A DNA stretch of 64,000 nt from Rhizobiaceae bacterium (GCA_017640615.1 JAEPQK010000002.1:496001-560000); one strand, 5' to 3'; numbered from the stretch's first letter, positions 28,091-38,997 are shown. The notes: a model not told the origin generated them from the sequence alone. Translations and numbers: made by a program.

Positions 28091-28839
28091 TCGGCGCTGA
28101 ACCGCTCCCAGCCCTTGGGGCCGAGATGTTCCTGTGGCTGGAAGCGCACCTTGTAGGCCATCTTGCGCGAGCCATGCACCCAGTAGCCGAGATAGACATG
28201 CGGCAGCCCGGCGGCGCGCGCCCGCTCGATATGGTCGAGGATCATGAAGGTGCCGAGCGAGCGGTCGGCAAGCGCGGGGTCGAAGAAGGAATAAACCATC
28301 GAGAGCCCGTCGCCCATTCGGTCGGTCAGCGCCACGGCGGCCAGCGGGCCTTCGCCGCGACCGGTGACAAAACTGTCGGGCCCGCGCCGACGATATTCGA
28401 TCACCTTGGTCTCGACATGGCTGTCTTCCACCATCATCGCATAGTCCAGCACCGTCATGTCCGACATGCCGCCCTTGCGGTGGCGCGAATCCAGATAGGC
28501 GCGAAACAGCGAATATTGTTCGGTGGTGGGCTCGGCGTCGTGCATGGCGCCGATCAGGTCGTCATTGCGCTGCGCGACGCGGCGCATGTTTTTCGTCGGC
28601 TCGAATTCCTGCGCGAGAATGCGCACCGAAACGCAGGCGCGGCACGTTTCGCACGCCGGTCGGTAGGCGATGTTCTGCGAACGGCGGAAACCACCCTGGG
28701 TCAGAAGATCGTTGAGCTCCGGCGCGCGCCCGCCGACCAGATGCGTGAACACCTTCCGCTCCAGCTGCCCCTCAATGTAAGGGCAGGGCGAGGGCGCGGT
28801 CAGGAAGAACTGCGGCGTCTGGGTGGTGTGTTGCGTCAT
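28087..28839 (-). CDS. bpt: Aspartate/glutamate leucyltransferase (Bpt)
   Basis: This 250-residue enzyme transfers Leu from Leu-tRNA to N-terminal Asp or Glu of proteins, marking them for the ClpS-ClpAP N-degron pathway. Visible are the N-terminal [16 protein letters not shown] and the Cys cluster in [16 protein letters not shown], followed by the ATE C-terminal GNAT-like region with [17 protein letters not shown]. The length is normal. An alphaproteobacterial origin fits. Confidence 0.95.
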   Translation of the reverse strand: MTQHTTQTPQFFLTAPSPCPYIEGQLERKVFTHLVGGRAPELNDLLTQGGFRRSQNIAYRPACETCRACVSVRILAQEFEPTKNMRRVAQRNDDLIGAMHDAEPTTEQYSLFRAYLDSRHRKGGMSDMTVLDYAMMVEDSHVETKVIEYRRRGPDSFVTGRGEGPLAAVALTDRMGDGLSMVYSFFDPALADRSLGTFMILDHIERARAAGLPHVYLGYWVHGSRKMAYKVRFQPQEHLGPKGWERFSAD

Positions 28840-28967
28840 CGGGCCGGAACCGGGTCTGCTCTACGTTACCATAGCTTGGCTTCGGTGATGAAAACGTCAA
28901 CAGCCGAATGGCGCCTTGAGCGGCGCCATCGATCAATAATTCTGGATGATGCTCCTGTTTTGGCTGT

Positions 28968-29444
28968 TCAGCGCGCGCGGTCGGAACGCGCTACGACGGT
29001 GCCGAGCAGCAGGTCATGCAGCGTGCGCTTGCGGTCGGTGAAGAGCGTGGCAAGCAGCACCAGCGGCGTCAGGATCGCGTTCGCGGCCCAGAAAAGCACC
29101 GAATGCACTACCGCCAGCATGCCATCGACCGGCCGCCCGTCGAGGCGTTCGAGCCGAATGCCCATCATGCGCATGCCCACTGTCGCCTGTTCCGGCCCAC
29201 CCAGCGTCATCCAGATATAGATGATGGCGACCAGCGGAAACAGAATGCCGAACAGAAGCCAGCCGAGGCCGAGCGTCACCACGCCGAGCAGCGCCACGAC
29301 AATGCCGAAGGGGATCATCAGCAGCGCGACGAGCACATAATCGAGCAGGAAGGCGAAGATGCGCCGTGTGCGCACACCGTCATAAAGACGTACGTCGTCC
29401 AGCCTGTCGGAAATGATCTCATCGTCGAGAACCCTTGCGGTCAT
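28968..29444 (-). CDS. RDD family membrane protein
   Basis: This 158-residue protein has the RDD signature in RTRRIFAFLLDYVLVALL and about three transmembrane helices, including IPFGIVVALLGVVTLGLGWL. Members are small inner-membrane proteins, some linked to ion transport, but no activity is established for this type. The gene lies between bpt and the sensor kinase. Confidence 0.88.
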   Translation of the reverse strand: MTARVLDDEIISDRLDDVRLYDGVRTRRIFAFLLDYVLVALLMIPFGIVVALLGVVTLGLGWLLFGILFPLVAIIYIWMTLGGPEQATVGMRMMGIRLERLDGRPVDGMLAVVHSVLFWAANAILTPLVLLATLFTDRKRTLHDLLLGTVVARSDRAR

Positions 29445-29499
29445 CTTGCTTTATCCCTTTGTTCGGTCGTCCTGGAGATGGGGATTTTTTGTTGGGCGT

Positions 29500-30780
29500 T
29501 CAAGCTGTTTGCGGTTCGGCGCCCTTCGCAAGCGGTAGGATAACGGTAAATGCGGACCCGCCGCCGGCCGGTGCGTCGTAGCGCACGCTGCCGCCATGAT
29601 GCTCTGCGATCTGCCTCACCAGAGAGAGGCCCAGCCCCCAGCCGCCGGCCTGTTCGCCATGGCCGCGCGGGCGATAGAAGGGCTCGAAAATGCGGGCGCG
29701 GTCGGCTTCGGCGATGCCCGCGCCGCTATCGGCGACCGTCAGCGTCGCCACGCCGTCTTTTGCCGACACGCTCACCGTCACTGGCTCGGCGCCATGCCGT
29801 TTGGCATTGAGGATCAGGTTGCGGATTAGCCGCGTCAGAAGCTTCGGGTCGCCGTGCACCACCGCGGCCTCGCCATCGGCCTTGATGTCGTGGCGCGCGG
29901 CTTCCTCGCTCGCCAGCGCCAGAAGGTCGAACGCCTCGCGGCTGTCGAGCTCCTCCACATGGTCGAGCCGGCTTGCCAGCAAGATCTCGCCCACCAGATC
30001 GTCAAGCTCGGCGAGGTTCTGAACGATCTCGCGCTTCACCGTCTCGCTGGGCGCGCTTTCGTAAATGTCGATCGCCATGCGCAGCCGCGCCAGCGGCGAA
30101 CGCAGCTCGTGACTGGCATTGGCCAGCAGCGCGCGATGCGAGGCAATCAGCGCTTCGATGCGGTCGGCGGCGGCATTGAAGCTGGTCGCGACCGCAGCCA
30201 CTTCGTCCGTACCGGCAAGCTCGACCCGCGCCAGCTTTGCACCGTCGCCCCAGGCATCCACACCCTGGCGCAGGCGCTCCAGCCGTCGGGTGAGATGGCG
30301 CACCACGGGGTAGGAGGCGAGGCCGATTACCGCCGCGATCAGCGCCATATAGAGCAGAGGGCTGCGCACACGCGGCCCGAATTGTCCCGCAATGTTGGCG
30401 GTCACGATGCGACCGTCCTGGAGCCGGAATGCGAAACCGCGCCGGTCATCGTCATTGCGGCGGTTGCGCCAGAAGGGCGTGTGCTCGGGCAAAGGCGGGT
30501 TGCCGGCTGTCGCGATCGGCCTGCCATTCGAAGCGTAAAGGCCGATATCTGTGTCGAAGGCGTCGGAAAGCCAGCCAAGCCGCGCCTGGAGTTCTTCGCG
30601 GCCGGCGGTTTCCGGCAGCGTTGCGCTCAAAAAGGCGTCGAGCCGGCTCTGCCAGCTGCGGTCCTCCTCGTCCTGGCCAACACGCACGAACACAGCGCTC
30701 ATGATCGCCACCGCGGCCAGACAGGCGAGCAGCGTCACATATATCTTGACGAATAGGCTGCTGCGCATGCGTCTCAGCAT
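29500..30780 (-). CDS. Two-component sensor histidine kinase
   Basis: This 426-residue protein has two transmembrane helices (residues ~10-32 and ~155-175) around a periplasmic sensor loop of ~120 residues with an AGREELQARLGWLSDAF segment. A HAMP domain follows, then the H-box ASHELRSPLARLRMAI, N-box LIRNLILNAKRHG and G-boxes VADSGAGIAEADR and GWGLGLSLVRQIAEHH. It lies 3 bp after the response regulator gene and follows a CpxP-like gene, so it probably senses envelope or metal stress. The stimulus is not shown by the sequence. Confidence 0.92.
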   Translation of the reverse strand: MLRRMRSSLFVKIYVTLLACLAAVAIMSAVFVRVGQDEEDRSWQSRLDAFLSATLPETAGREELQARLGWLSDAFDTDIGLYASNGRPIATAGNPPLPEHTPFWRNRRNDDDRRGFAFRLQDGRIVTANIAGQFGPRVRSPLLYMALIAAVIGLASYPVVRHLTRRLERLRQGVDAWGDGAKLARVELAGTDEVAAVATSFNAAADRIEALIASHRALLANASHELRSPLARLRMAIDIYESAPSETVKREIVQNLAELDDLVGEILLASRLDHVEELDSREAFDLLALASEEAARHDIKADGEAAVVHGDPKLLTRLIRNLILNAKRHGAEPVTVSVSAKDGVATLTVADSGAGIAEADRARIFEPFYRPRGHGEQAGGWGLGLSLVRQIAEHHGGSVRYDAPAGGGSAFTVILPLAKGAEPQTA

Positions 30781-30783
30781 CGC

Positions 30784-31485
30784 TCAGCCATCCCGGTCCT
30801 GATAGCGCGCGAAGACGTAGCCCGCGCCGCGCACCGTCACGATACGCTTCGGATGTTTGGGGTCGTCCTCTATCGCAGCGCGGATGCGCGAAATATGCAC
30901 GTCGATCGACCGGTCGAAGGCCTCGAGCTCCGCCCCCTTCACCTTGTCCATGAGCTGTTCGCGTGACAGCGTGCGGCCCGCGTTCTCGGCCAGTGCGACC
31001 AGCAGGTCGAACTGATAGCTGGTGAGTGTAAAGGCGTTGCCGTCCAGCCGAGCAACGCGGGAGGAGGGTTCGATTTCGAGACGCCCGAACCGAAGCACAC
31101 GCTCCGCACTTGCGGCTCCAGCGCCGCGCCGCCGCAAAATGGCTTTCAGCCGGGCCAGCAGCTCGCGCGGATTGAACGGCTTGGGCAGATAGTCGTCGGC
31201 GCCCAATTCGAGACCGACAATGCGGTCCATTTCGTCACCCTTGGCGGTGAGCATGAGCACCGGCACGTCGGAAACGGCACGGATGCGACGGCAGGTCTCG
31301 AAGCCATCGATGTCGGGCAGCATGATGTCGAGTATGACGGCATCGGGCGCGCGCTGCTTCAGCGCGGCAAGGCCTTCAGTTGCGGTCGCCGCCGTGCTGG
31401 CCTTGAAACCGTTTTCGCCCAGATAATCGCTGACCATGGCGGAAAGGCGCGTATCGTCGTCGACGATCAGTACCGTATCCGCCAT
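30784..31485 (-). CDS. OmpR-family response regulator
   Basis: This 233-residue protein has a receiver domain with the acidic pocket VDDDTRLSAM, the phospho-accepting Asp in VILDIMLPDIDGFE and Lys in LTAKGDEMDR. The C-terminal winged helix is seen as FTLTSYQFDLLVALAENAGR, with recognition helix RSIDVHISRIRAAI and the wing ending GAGYVFAR. It pairs with the histidine kinase 3 bp downstream and is 34 bp downstream of the CpxP-like gene. Confidence 0.94.
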   Translation of the reverse strand: MADTVLIVDDDTRLSAMVSDYLGENGFKASTAATATEGLAALKQRAPDAVILDIMLPDIDGFETCRRIRAVSDVPVLMLTAKGDEMDRIVGLELGADDYLPKPFNPRELLARLKAILRRRGAGAASAERVLRFGRLEIEPSSRVARLDGNAFTLTSYQFDLLVALAENAGRTLSREQLMDKVKGAELEAFDRSIDVHISRIRAAIEDDPKHPKRIVTVRGAGYVFARYQDRDG

Positions 31486-31519
31486 GGTCTGCTACGCTCC
31501 GGCTGGTGCGGTTACGGCC

Positions 31520-32086
31520 TTACCAGCGGCCGCGCCCGCGCTCCTGAAGATGTTCGATGATCTTAGCACGCTGTTCGGCGGTGAGGACGTCCGCCACTTC
31601 CAGCAATGTTTCGGACATCGACTTGGAGGCTTCGTCAAGAGCGGCGACCCGCTCGGTGCGCAGCGTTTCCAGCGCCTGGCGGTCGATTGTCTCGGCCGAC
31701 AGGATTTCGATGAGATCTTCACGCGTGTCGCGGAATTCGCGCATCAGCGGGCGAACCTCACCACGGGCTTCGTCGAGAATGGCGTAGATCTTGTCCGACT
31801 GCTCGTCCGTGGCATCGATCGCGTTGAGCAGCCGGTCGACGCCGCGACCGCCGAAGCCCATATGGGCGTTCATGAAGCCGCCGCCGTGGCGCTGGCCCAT
31901 GCTCTCGCTCTGCTCGAAACCGAAGCGCTTGAAGTTGCGCGCGCCTTCGTCGCTGACAGCGTTGGCGATGCCTGCGCCGCCAACCAGCATGGCCGCGACC
32001 GCGCCGACTGCGACCCACTTGCCCCAGCCGCTTGCGGCGACGGGCTTGGTCTCGGAGGTTTCGGGGGTGTTGTTTTCGGTGGTCAT
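31520..32086 (-). CDS. Spy/CpxP-like periplasmic stress protein
   Basis: This 188-residue protein has an N-terminal hydrophobic anchor or signal (GWGKWVAVGAVAAMLVGGAG). A helical domain follows with a LTAEQRAKI motif, the LTxxQ pattern of the Spy/CpxP/CnrX superfamily, preceded by DATDEQSDKIYAILDEA. Such proteins sense or chaperone unfolded periplasmic proteins, or bind metals. It is the first gene of the operon with the two-component pair, so a CpxP-CpxR-CpxA-like feedback circuit is the simplest reading. His and Met clusters (HGGGFMNAHMG) hint at metal binding. Confidence 0.85.
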   Translation of the reverse strand: MTTENNTPETSETKPVAASGWGKWVAVGAVAAMLVGGAGIANAVSDEGARNFKRFGFEQSESMGQRHGGGFMNAHMGFGGRGVDRLLNAIDATDEQSDKIYAILDEARGEVRPLMREFRDTREDLIEILSAETIDRQALETLRTERVAALDEASKSMSETLLEVADVLTAEQRAKIIEHLQERGRGRW

Positions 32087-32197
32087 TGTCCTGGGCTCCT
32101 TCAGCTCTGCAGCGTCATTGCTGCGATGAGTTGAAGGTAGTGGGCCAACGTTTCGCGCTTACGGGTCGAATGTAAAGTTGTGTAAAGACGCCGGCCG

Positions 32198-33229
32198 TCA
32201 GCCCTGCAGCCGCTCTGCGGCCTCGGGCGCGAAATAGGTCAGGATGCCGTCGCAGCCCGCGCGCTTGAAGGCGAGAAGCGATTCCATCATCGCGCGTTCG
32301 CCATCGATCCAGCCATTGGCGCTGGCTGCCTTGATCATCGAATACTCGCCCGACACCTGATAGGCGAACGTCGGCAGCTGGAAGGTTTCCTTGAGCCGCC
32401 AGACAATATCGAGATAGGGCAGGCCGGGCTTCACCATCACCATATCGGCACCCTCGGCGATGTCCTGCTCCGTTTCCCGCAGCGCCTCGTCGGTGTTGGC
32501 CGGGTCGATGTAATAGGTCTTCTTGTCGCCCTTGAGCAGGCCTTGCGTGCCGATCGCCTCGCGATAGGGGCCGTAGAACGCCGAGGCGAATTTGGTCGCG
32601 TAGGACATGATCGCGACATCGGCGAAGCCATTCGCGTCGAGTGCATCGCGAATGGCGCCAACACGGCCATCCATCATGTCCGATGGCGCAATGATGTCCG
32701 CGCCAGCCGCTGCCTGATGAACGGCGGCGGTTGCGAGCTGCTCCACAGTCTCGTCATTGACGATGATGCCGTCGCGCAAAATGCCGTCATGCCCGTGGCT
32801 GGTGAACGGGTCCAGCGCGACGTCGGTGATGACGCCGATCTCCGGCACTTCGGCCTTCAATGCCCGCGTGGCGCGGTTGATCAGATTGTCCGGGTCGAGA
32901 ATGGCTGAGCCAGTGTCATCGCGCAGCGACAGATCCACATTCGGAAAGGTTGCGATCGAGGGAATGCCGAGTTTCGCGGCCCGCTCCGCCTCGCGTACCA
33001 GAAGATCGATGGTCACGCGCTGCACGCCGGGCATCGCAGGAATGTCCTCGCGGCGGTTTTCGCCGTCGATAATGAAGACCGGCCAGATGAGATCGTTCAC
33101 CGTGAGCTGGTTTTCCTGAACCAGACGGCGTGACCAGTCGGCCTTGCGCATGCGCCGAAGCCGCCGGCCGCCAGTGATTTCATCGACATCGCGGCCGCCC
33201 GCGACGCGTTTTTCGACCGAACTCTTCAT
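32198..33229 (-). CDS. hemB: Delta-aminolevulinic acid dehydratase (porphobilinogen synthase)
   Basis: This 343-residue enzyme condenses two 5-aminolevulinate molecules to porphobilinogen in heme synthesis. The Schiff-base lysines lie in SYATKFASAFYGP and MVMVKPGLPYLD. The N-terminal metal loop is LDPFTSHGHDG, with no Cys cluster, as in the Mg2+-type enzyme of alphaproteobacteria. The ATG at 33229 has an AAGGAG site 8 nt upstream and is preferred to the longer start at 33259. Confidence 0.95.
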   Translation of the reverse strand: MKSSVEKRVAGGRDVDEITGGRRLRRMRKADWSRRLVQENQLTVNDLIWPVFIIDGENRREDIPAMPGVQRVTIDLLVREAERAAKLGIPSIATFPNVDLSLRDDTGSAILDPDNLINRATRALKAEVPEIGVITDVALDPFTSHGHDGILRDGIIVNDETVEQLATAAVHQAAAGADIIAPSDMMDGRVGAIRDALDANGFADVAIMSYATKFASAFYGPYREAIGTQGLLKGDKKTYYIDPANTDEALRETEQDIAEGADMVMVKPGLPYLDIVWRLKETFQLPTFAYQVSGEYSMIKAASANGWIDGERAMMESLLAFKRAGCDGILTYFAPEAAERLQG

Positions 33230-33366
33230 GGCTGCGCTCCTTGGCGCGCCTTCTATCACGCAAAACCGCTATTCGCTACGCGCCGCGCCTTAACCTGTCA
33301 TGCGTCATTGACGCACCGCGCGCCGCTTTCTAAGCACGCAGAGGGACATAAAGGGAGACGACCGGC

Positions 33367-34410
33367 GTGAGTGGGGATTTCGGCGGCGCCGACGAGATCA
33401 GGTTCGAACGGCTCGGTTGCGCGGGCGTTGTGACACTGACGCGGCCGAAGGCGCTCAATGCGCTGACCCAGCGCATGGTCAATGCGTTGGCTGCGGCACT
33501 CGATGCCTGGCGCAACGATCCAGCCGTCAAATTGGTGATCGTGAGGGCAGAGGGCAGGGCGTTCTGCGCCGGTGGCGATATTGTCGATGTCTACAAGGCC
33601 GGCCTTGAAGGCAGACTGCTGGTCGACTTCTTTGCAGACGAATATCGCCTGAACGCGGCGATAGAGGCTTATCCAAAACCCTACATCGCGCTGATCGACG
33701 GTATCGTCATGGGCGGCGGCGTCGGCATCTCGGCGCATGGTTCGCATCGCGTGGTGACGGAAAATGCTGTCTTTGCGATGCCGGAAGTCGGGATCGGGTT
33801 CTTCCCGGATGTCGGTGGCTCGCATTTCCTGCCGCGGCTGCGGGGTGCGTCAGGCATGTATTTCGGGCTGACAGGAAATCGCGCCCGCTGGGGCGATCAG
33901 CTCCATTCGGGTTTTGCCACACATGCGGTGAAAGCCGAGGCGCTCGAAGAGCTTGTGCGTAAGCTTGCGCACGGCGACGACATCGACGCAACGCTTGCAG
34001 GGATTGCCGAGACGCCCGAGCCCGAGACGCCGGCGGCTCACTGGGAAGCTGTCCACCGGCATTTTTCGGAAGCCACTCTTGATGGTGTCATGCAAAGCCT
34101 GAGTGCGGCAGATGGCGAATTCGAAACCGGGCTCGCCGTGACGATCGCCAAACGTTCGCCAACCTCGGTGAAGGTCGCGTTCCGGGAAATCACGGAGGGC
34201 AGGGCGCTTGCCATGCCCGACTGCATGAACATGGAATTCCGCATTCTGAACCGGATGCTCGCCGGTCGCGACTTCTATGAGGGGATCCGCGCCGCGGTCA
34301 TCGACAAGGACAACGCGCCAGTCTGGCAGCCGGCAACGCTGGACGAGGTCTCGGACGAAACGGTCGACGCATATTTCGCACCGCTCGGCGAGAAGGAACT
34401 CGGCCTGTGA
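33367..34410 (+). CDS. 3-hydroxyisobutyryl-CoA hydrolase (enoyl-CoA hydratase family)
   Basis: This 347-residue protein is of the crotonase superfamily, with N-terminal RPKALNALTQRMVNAL and oxyanion-hole segments GRAFCAGGDIVD and DGIVMGGGVGIS. The catalytic Glu is in AMPEVGIGFFPDVGGSHFLP. The C-terminal extra helices (KRSPTSVKVAFREI) distinguish hydroxyisobutyryl-CoA hydrolases from hydratases. It acts in valine breakdown. The start is a GTG at 33367 with GGGAGA upstream. It overlaps the following DUF6163 gene by 4 bp. Confidence 0.92.
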   Translation: MSGDFGGADEIRFERLGCAGVVTLTRPKALNALTQRMVNALAAALDAWRNDPAVKLVIVRAEGRAFCAGGDIVDVYKAGLEGRLLVDFFADEYRLNAAIEAYPKPYIALIDGIVMGGGVGISAHGSHRVVTENAVFAMPEVGIGFFPDVGGSHFLPRLRGASGMYFGLTGNRARWGDQLHSGFATHAVKAEALEELVRKLAHGDDIDATLAGIAETPEPETPAAHWEAVHRHFSEATLDGVMQSLSAADGEFETGLAVTIAKRSPTSVKVAFREITEGRALAMPDCMNMEFRILNRMLAGRDFYEGIRAAVIDKDNAPVWQPATLDEVSDETVDAYFAPLGEKELGL

Positions 34411-34844
34411 ACGAGGCCACGCGCAATGCGCGGGTCCAGGTGCCGCGCGTCAGCGGCGTCGAACTCAGCTATGACTGGTTCTGCCGTGCGGTTGGTCTGA
34501 CCTGTATGGTGATGGGCCTTGCCTACTGGATCCGGCTGATCGGTATCTACGATGGCGCGCTGTGGCGCTTCGACCTCATGCCGCTGCACTGGCAGGTGGC
34601 CTGTACGGTGCTATCGGTGCTGTTTCCCATTGCTGCAACCGGTCTCTGGATGACGGTTTCGTGGGGGCCGGTGATCTGGATACTGGCGGTCGCGACCGAG
34701 GTCGCGATGTATGCCGGCTTCCCCGAGCTCTATGGCGCCAGGCCGGCGCTCGTGGCTTTCCATGTGATGACGGTGATCGCATTTGCCGCACTGCGCATAC
34801 TGCTTGCCTGGGAAGCCTACAGGCGCACAGAACGCCCGCAATAA
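34407..34844 (+). CDS. DUF6163-type small membrane protein
   Basis: This 145-residue protein starts with GTG overlapping the hydrolase stop. It has four hydrophobic helices (VGLTCMVMGLAYWIRLIG, VACTVLSVLFPIAATGLW, VIWILAVATEVAMYAGF and a final ALVAFHVMTVIAFAALRIL). It looks like the small Hyphomicrobiales membrane family DUF6163; no function is established. It is translationally coupled to the upstream enzyme, but that does not reveal its role. Confidence 0.75.
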   Translation: MNEATRNARVQVPRVSGVELSYDWFCRAVGLTCMVMGLAYWIRLIGIYDGALWRFDLMPLHWQVACTVLSVLFPIAATGLWMTVSWGPVIWILAVATEVAMYAGFPELYGARPALVAFHVMTVIAFAALRILLAWEAYRRTERPQ

Positions 34845-35016
34845 ACTTCAAGCTTAGTGATTGAATTTACGAAAGATTCAGCACCTTTGCCGGTGCTTGA
34901 TCATAACCTCCCATTAAGGCTGCGGTTTAAGTCGAATTTTAGACGCCTTCGTTATGGTGGCGGCCAAGGTGAAGAACAAAAAACAATTCACCAGGCGTCA
35001 AACGAGAGGCAGGAAA

Positions 35017-35535
35017 ATGATGACTTCGCGTCAGACGGCAGCGCATGCCGAAACGGAAAACAAAGACCCGCGCGAGCAGATCCGTTCGCTCTACCTGGAA
35101 TCGCTTCAGCTCGTCGAGCGGCTGCACCGCCGCCTGCTCGATGTCATCAAGGATGAGTTCGACCGCAATGGCCGCAGCGACATCAACGCCATTCAGGCGC
35201 TGCTGCTGTTCAATATCGGCAACTCGGAGCTGACCGCAGGCGAACTGCGCACCCGCGGTTATTATCTGGGCTCCAACGTGTCCTACAATCTGAAAAAGCT
35301 GGTGGAGCTGGGCTTCATCAACCATCAGCGTTCGCGGGTTGACCGCCGGTCGGTCCGCGTGAGCCTGACTGAAAAGGGCCAGGAAGTCGCCGAGGTGGTC
35401 GGCAAGCTCTATGACCGTCACATCGGTTCGATCGAGCAGGTCGGCGGCATCAACAGCGAAGAGTTCCAGCAGATGAACCGGTCGCTGCAGCGTCTGGACC
35501 GTTTCTGGAACGACACCATCGCCTACCGCATGTAA
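35017..35535 (+). CDS. ldtR: MarR-family regulator LdtR
   Basis: This 172-residue winged-helix protein includes a TAGELRTRGYYLGSNVSYNL recognition region and RSRVDRRSVRVSLTEKGQ wing. Gene order beside an L,D-transpeptidase matches LdtR of Liberibacter and rhizobia, which controls ldtP and other genes and responds to small aromatic ligands such as benzbromarone in Liberibacter. That is family knowledge rather than shown here. The start at 35017 (ATG ATG) after AGGCAGGAAA is chosen over the earlier ATG at 34954. A strong terminator follows. Confidence 0.85.
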   Translation: MMTSRQTAAHAETENKDPREQIRSLYLESLQLVERLHRRLLDVIKDEFDRNGRSDINAIQALLLFNIGNSELTAGELRTRGYYLGSNVSYNLKKLVELGFINHQRSRVDRRSVRVSLTEKGQEVAEVVGKLYDRHIGSIEQVGGINSEEFQQMNRSLQRLDRFWNDTIAYRM

Positions 35536-35599
35536 GCAGAAACTGGTCTCCGTTGCCGTCCCGTCTTCGGGACCTGGCGGGATTGGCAAAAATACGGAG

Positions 35600-35627
35600 C
35601 CGGCGCCTTCGGGGCGCCGGTTTTTTT
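35600..35627 (+). terminator. Intrinsic terminator after ldtR
   Basis: A perfect 8-bp stem, CCGGCGCC / GGCGCCGG, with a TTCGG loop is followed by seven T (35621-35627). Confidence 0.93.
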
Positions 35628-35797
35628 CGTTTCACGAGCTTGTGTGAGTTCGGCCACGCTGCGGCCATATTCCAATGGCTTGGCCTGTGCTATGCGCTTT
35701 TTCAGCTGGCGCGCCTTGCGTGCCGCTGCCGCGTTGACGATACCAATCGCGGAGTCGATGATCCGGCTCCCTCACAAGACGCAGACCGGAGGCCTCG

Positions 35798-37051
35798 ATG
35801 TCGCTCAAACGCCGTACTTTTCTGGGTGGAGTTGGTGCGCTAACAGCCACCGCGCTTTCATCCGGCGCATTGGCGCAGTCTGTTGTCGATGAAATTCTAA
35901 ACACTCCGCGCCGCGGCGCCTGGGGTGATCGCTACGACACTGGCGCCAGCGGTGGCGAGAAGGTTGCGTCCAATTTGCCGATCTTCAGCCAGGAGACGGT
36001 CTTCTATGTCGAGCAGGCGATCTCCCAGTACGAAATGCTGGTACAGAATGGCGGCTGGAACACGGTACCGGCCACCAAGCGTCTCAAACTCGGCGTGATC
36101 GAGCCTGAAGTTGAACTCTTGCGCCGCCGCCTGATGATTTCGGGCGACCTGTCGACCGGGGCCGGCATGAGCCAGTCCTTCGACACCTATGTCGATGCGG
36201 CGGTGAAGCGCTTCCAGGCTCGGCATGGTCTGCCGAGCGACGGTGTGATGGGCCCGCACAGCTATGCGGCCATGAATGTGTCAGCGCCGATCAGGCTGGC
36301 ACAGCTGCGTACCAACCTTGAGCGCCTGCGCTCGATGTCTGGTGATCTCGGACAGCGCTTTGTGATGGTCAACATCCCAGCCGCGCAGATCGAGGCGGTG
36401 GAGAACGGCCGCGTCATCCTGCGTCACACGGCGGTCGTCGGTAAAGTTGACCGGCAGACGCCAATCCTGAATTCCAAGATCAACGAAGTGATCATCAACC
36501 CGTTCTGGAACGCGCCGGAATCGATCATCCGCAAGGATATCATTCCGCTGATGCGCGATGATCCCAACTATCTGACCGACAACAATATTCGCCTGATCAA
36601 TTCGAGCGGCGACGAGGTCGATCCGATGACGGTCGACTGGTCGACGGACGAGGCAGCCAAGCTGCGTTTCCGCCAGGACCCTGGCAAGATCAACGCGATG
36701 GCTTCGGTGAAGATCAACTTCCCGAACCCGCATGCCGTCTACATGCACGACACGCCGCAGCAGAGCCTGTTCAACGACATCGACCGGTTCTTCTCGTCGG
36801 GATGTGTGCGTGTTCAAAATGTACGCGATCTGGTCACATGGCTCTTGCGCGACACCGACGGCTGGGATCGCCGCCGCTTCGAGCAGACGATCAAGACGGG
36901 CGAGAGCACGCCGGTTGCACTGAACGCGGCGGTGCCGGTCTATTTCACCTATGTGTCGGCATGGTCGACCAGCGACGCCGTGGTGCATTTCCGCGATGAC
37001 ATATACGCACAGGACGGTATCCAGGAACTGCAGATCACCAGTTCCCTCTAG
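35798..37051 (+). CDS. ldtP: Periplasmic L,D-transpeptidase (LdtP)
   Basis: This 417-residue protein has a Tat-like N-terminus (KRRTFLGGVGALTATALS) with probable cleavage near ALA-Q. A peptidoglycan-binding-type segment is seen around FDTYVDAAVKRFQARHGLPSD. A YkuD domain follows with its catalytic His and Cys signature in HDTPQQSLFN to SSGCVRVQNVRDL. The family makes 3-3 cross-links or attaches lipoproteins in peptidoglycan. It is separated from ldtR by a terminator, but a regulatory link is known for this pair in related bacteria. Confidence 0.92.
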   Translation: MSLKRRTFLGGVGALTATALSSGALAQSVVDEILNTPRRGAWGDRYDTGASGGEKVASNLPIFSQETVFYVEQAISQYEMLVQNGGWNTVPATKRLKLGVIEPEVELLRRRLMISGDLSTGAGMSQSFDTYVDAAVKRFQARHGLPSDGVMGPHSYAAMNVSAPIRLAQLRTNLERLRSMSGDLGQRFVMVNIPAAQIEAVENGRVILRHTAVVGKVDRQTPILNSKINEVIINPFWNAPESIIRKDIIPLMRDDPNYLTDNNIRLINSSGDEVDPMTVDWSTDEAAKLRFRQDPGKINAMASVKINFPNPHAVYMHDTPQQSLFNDIDRFFSSGCVRVQNVRDLVTWLLRDTDGWDRRRFEQTIKTGESTPVALNAAVPVYFTYVSAWSTSDAVVHFRDDIYAQDGIQELQITSSL

Positions 37052-37074
37052 GCAAATTGCCGCAAGTCAGCACG

Positions 37075-37100
37075 AAAGGCCGCCGTTGGGCGGCCTTTTT
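37075..37100 (+). terminator. Intrinsic terminator after ldtP
   Basis: AAAGGCCGCC and GGCGGCCTTT form a stem (37075-37084, 37089-37098), followed by more T. Confidence 0.9.
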
Positions 37101-37214
37101 CGTTGCTGTCGCGAATGGAACGGGGAAGTTCGCTTTGCATAAGTGGAAGCTGTGCCGGTTTCGTGTTAAGCGCCCGGCTCGCATCCCGAAATCACAGATT
37201 GAAGGTCACTCGTG

Positions 37215-38528
<1,314 letters not shown>

Positions 38529-38529
38529 C

Positions 38530-38994
38530 ATGCGCTGTCCTTATTGCCAGTCGCTCGACACACAGGTGAAGGATTCGCGGCCTGCTGAAGATGGAAATGC
38601 GATCCGTCGCCGCCGCGTCTGCCCCGATTGCGGCGGCCGCTTCACGACATTCGAGCGGGTGCAACTGCGCGATCTCATCGTGGCCAAGAAGTCGGGCCGC
38701 AAAGTGCCCTTCGATCGCGACAAGCTGATCCGGTCGTTCGATATCGCGCTGAGAAAGCGGAATGTTGAGCCTGAGCGCATCGAGCGCGCCGTATCCGGCA
38801 TCGTACGCCAGCTTGAAAGCTCGGGCGAAACGGAAATCGCCTCCGACCGGATCGGCGAACTGGTCATGGAAGCGCTTAAATCGCTTGACGACGTGGCATA
38901 TGTCCGCTTCGCCTCGGTCTATCGCAATTTCCGCGAGGCGCGCGACTTCCAGGAGATTCTCGGCCAGTTGAAGGACGGGGAAGAGGCGGAGTAG
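38530..38994 (+). CDS. nrdR: Transcriptional repressor NrdR
   Basis: This 154-residue protein represses ribonucleotide reductase genes. The N-terminal zinc ribbon is [10 protein letters not shown] and [13 protein letters not shown]; an ATP-cone domain follows ([20 protein letters not shown]). It is separated from glyA by 1 bp, so they are cotranscribed. Confidence 0.96.
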   Translation: MRCPYCQSLDTQVKDSRPAEDGNAIRRRRVCPDCGGRFTTFERVQLRDLIVAKKSGRKVPFDRDKLIRSFDIALRKRNVEPERIERAVSGIVRQLESSGETEIASDRIGELVMEALKSLDDVAYVRFASVYRNFREARDFQEILGQLKDGEEAE

Positions 38995-38997
38995 CCG

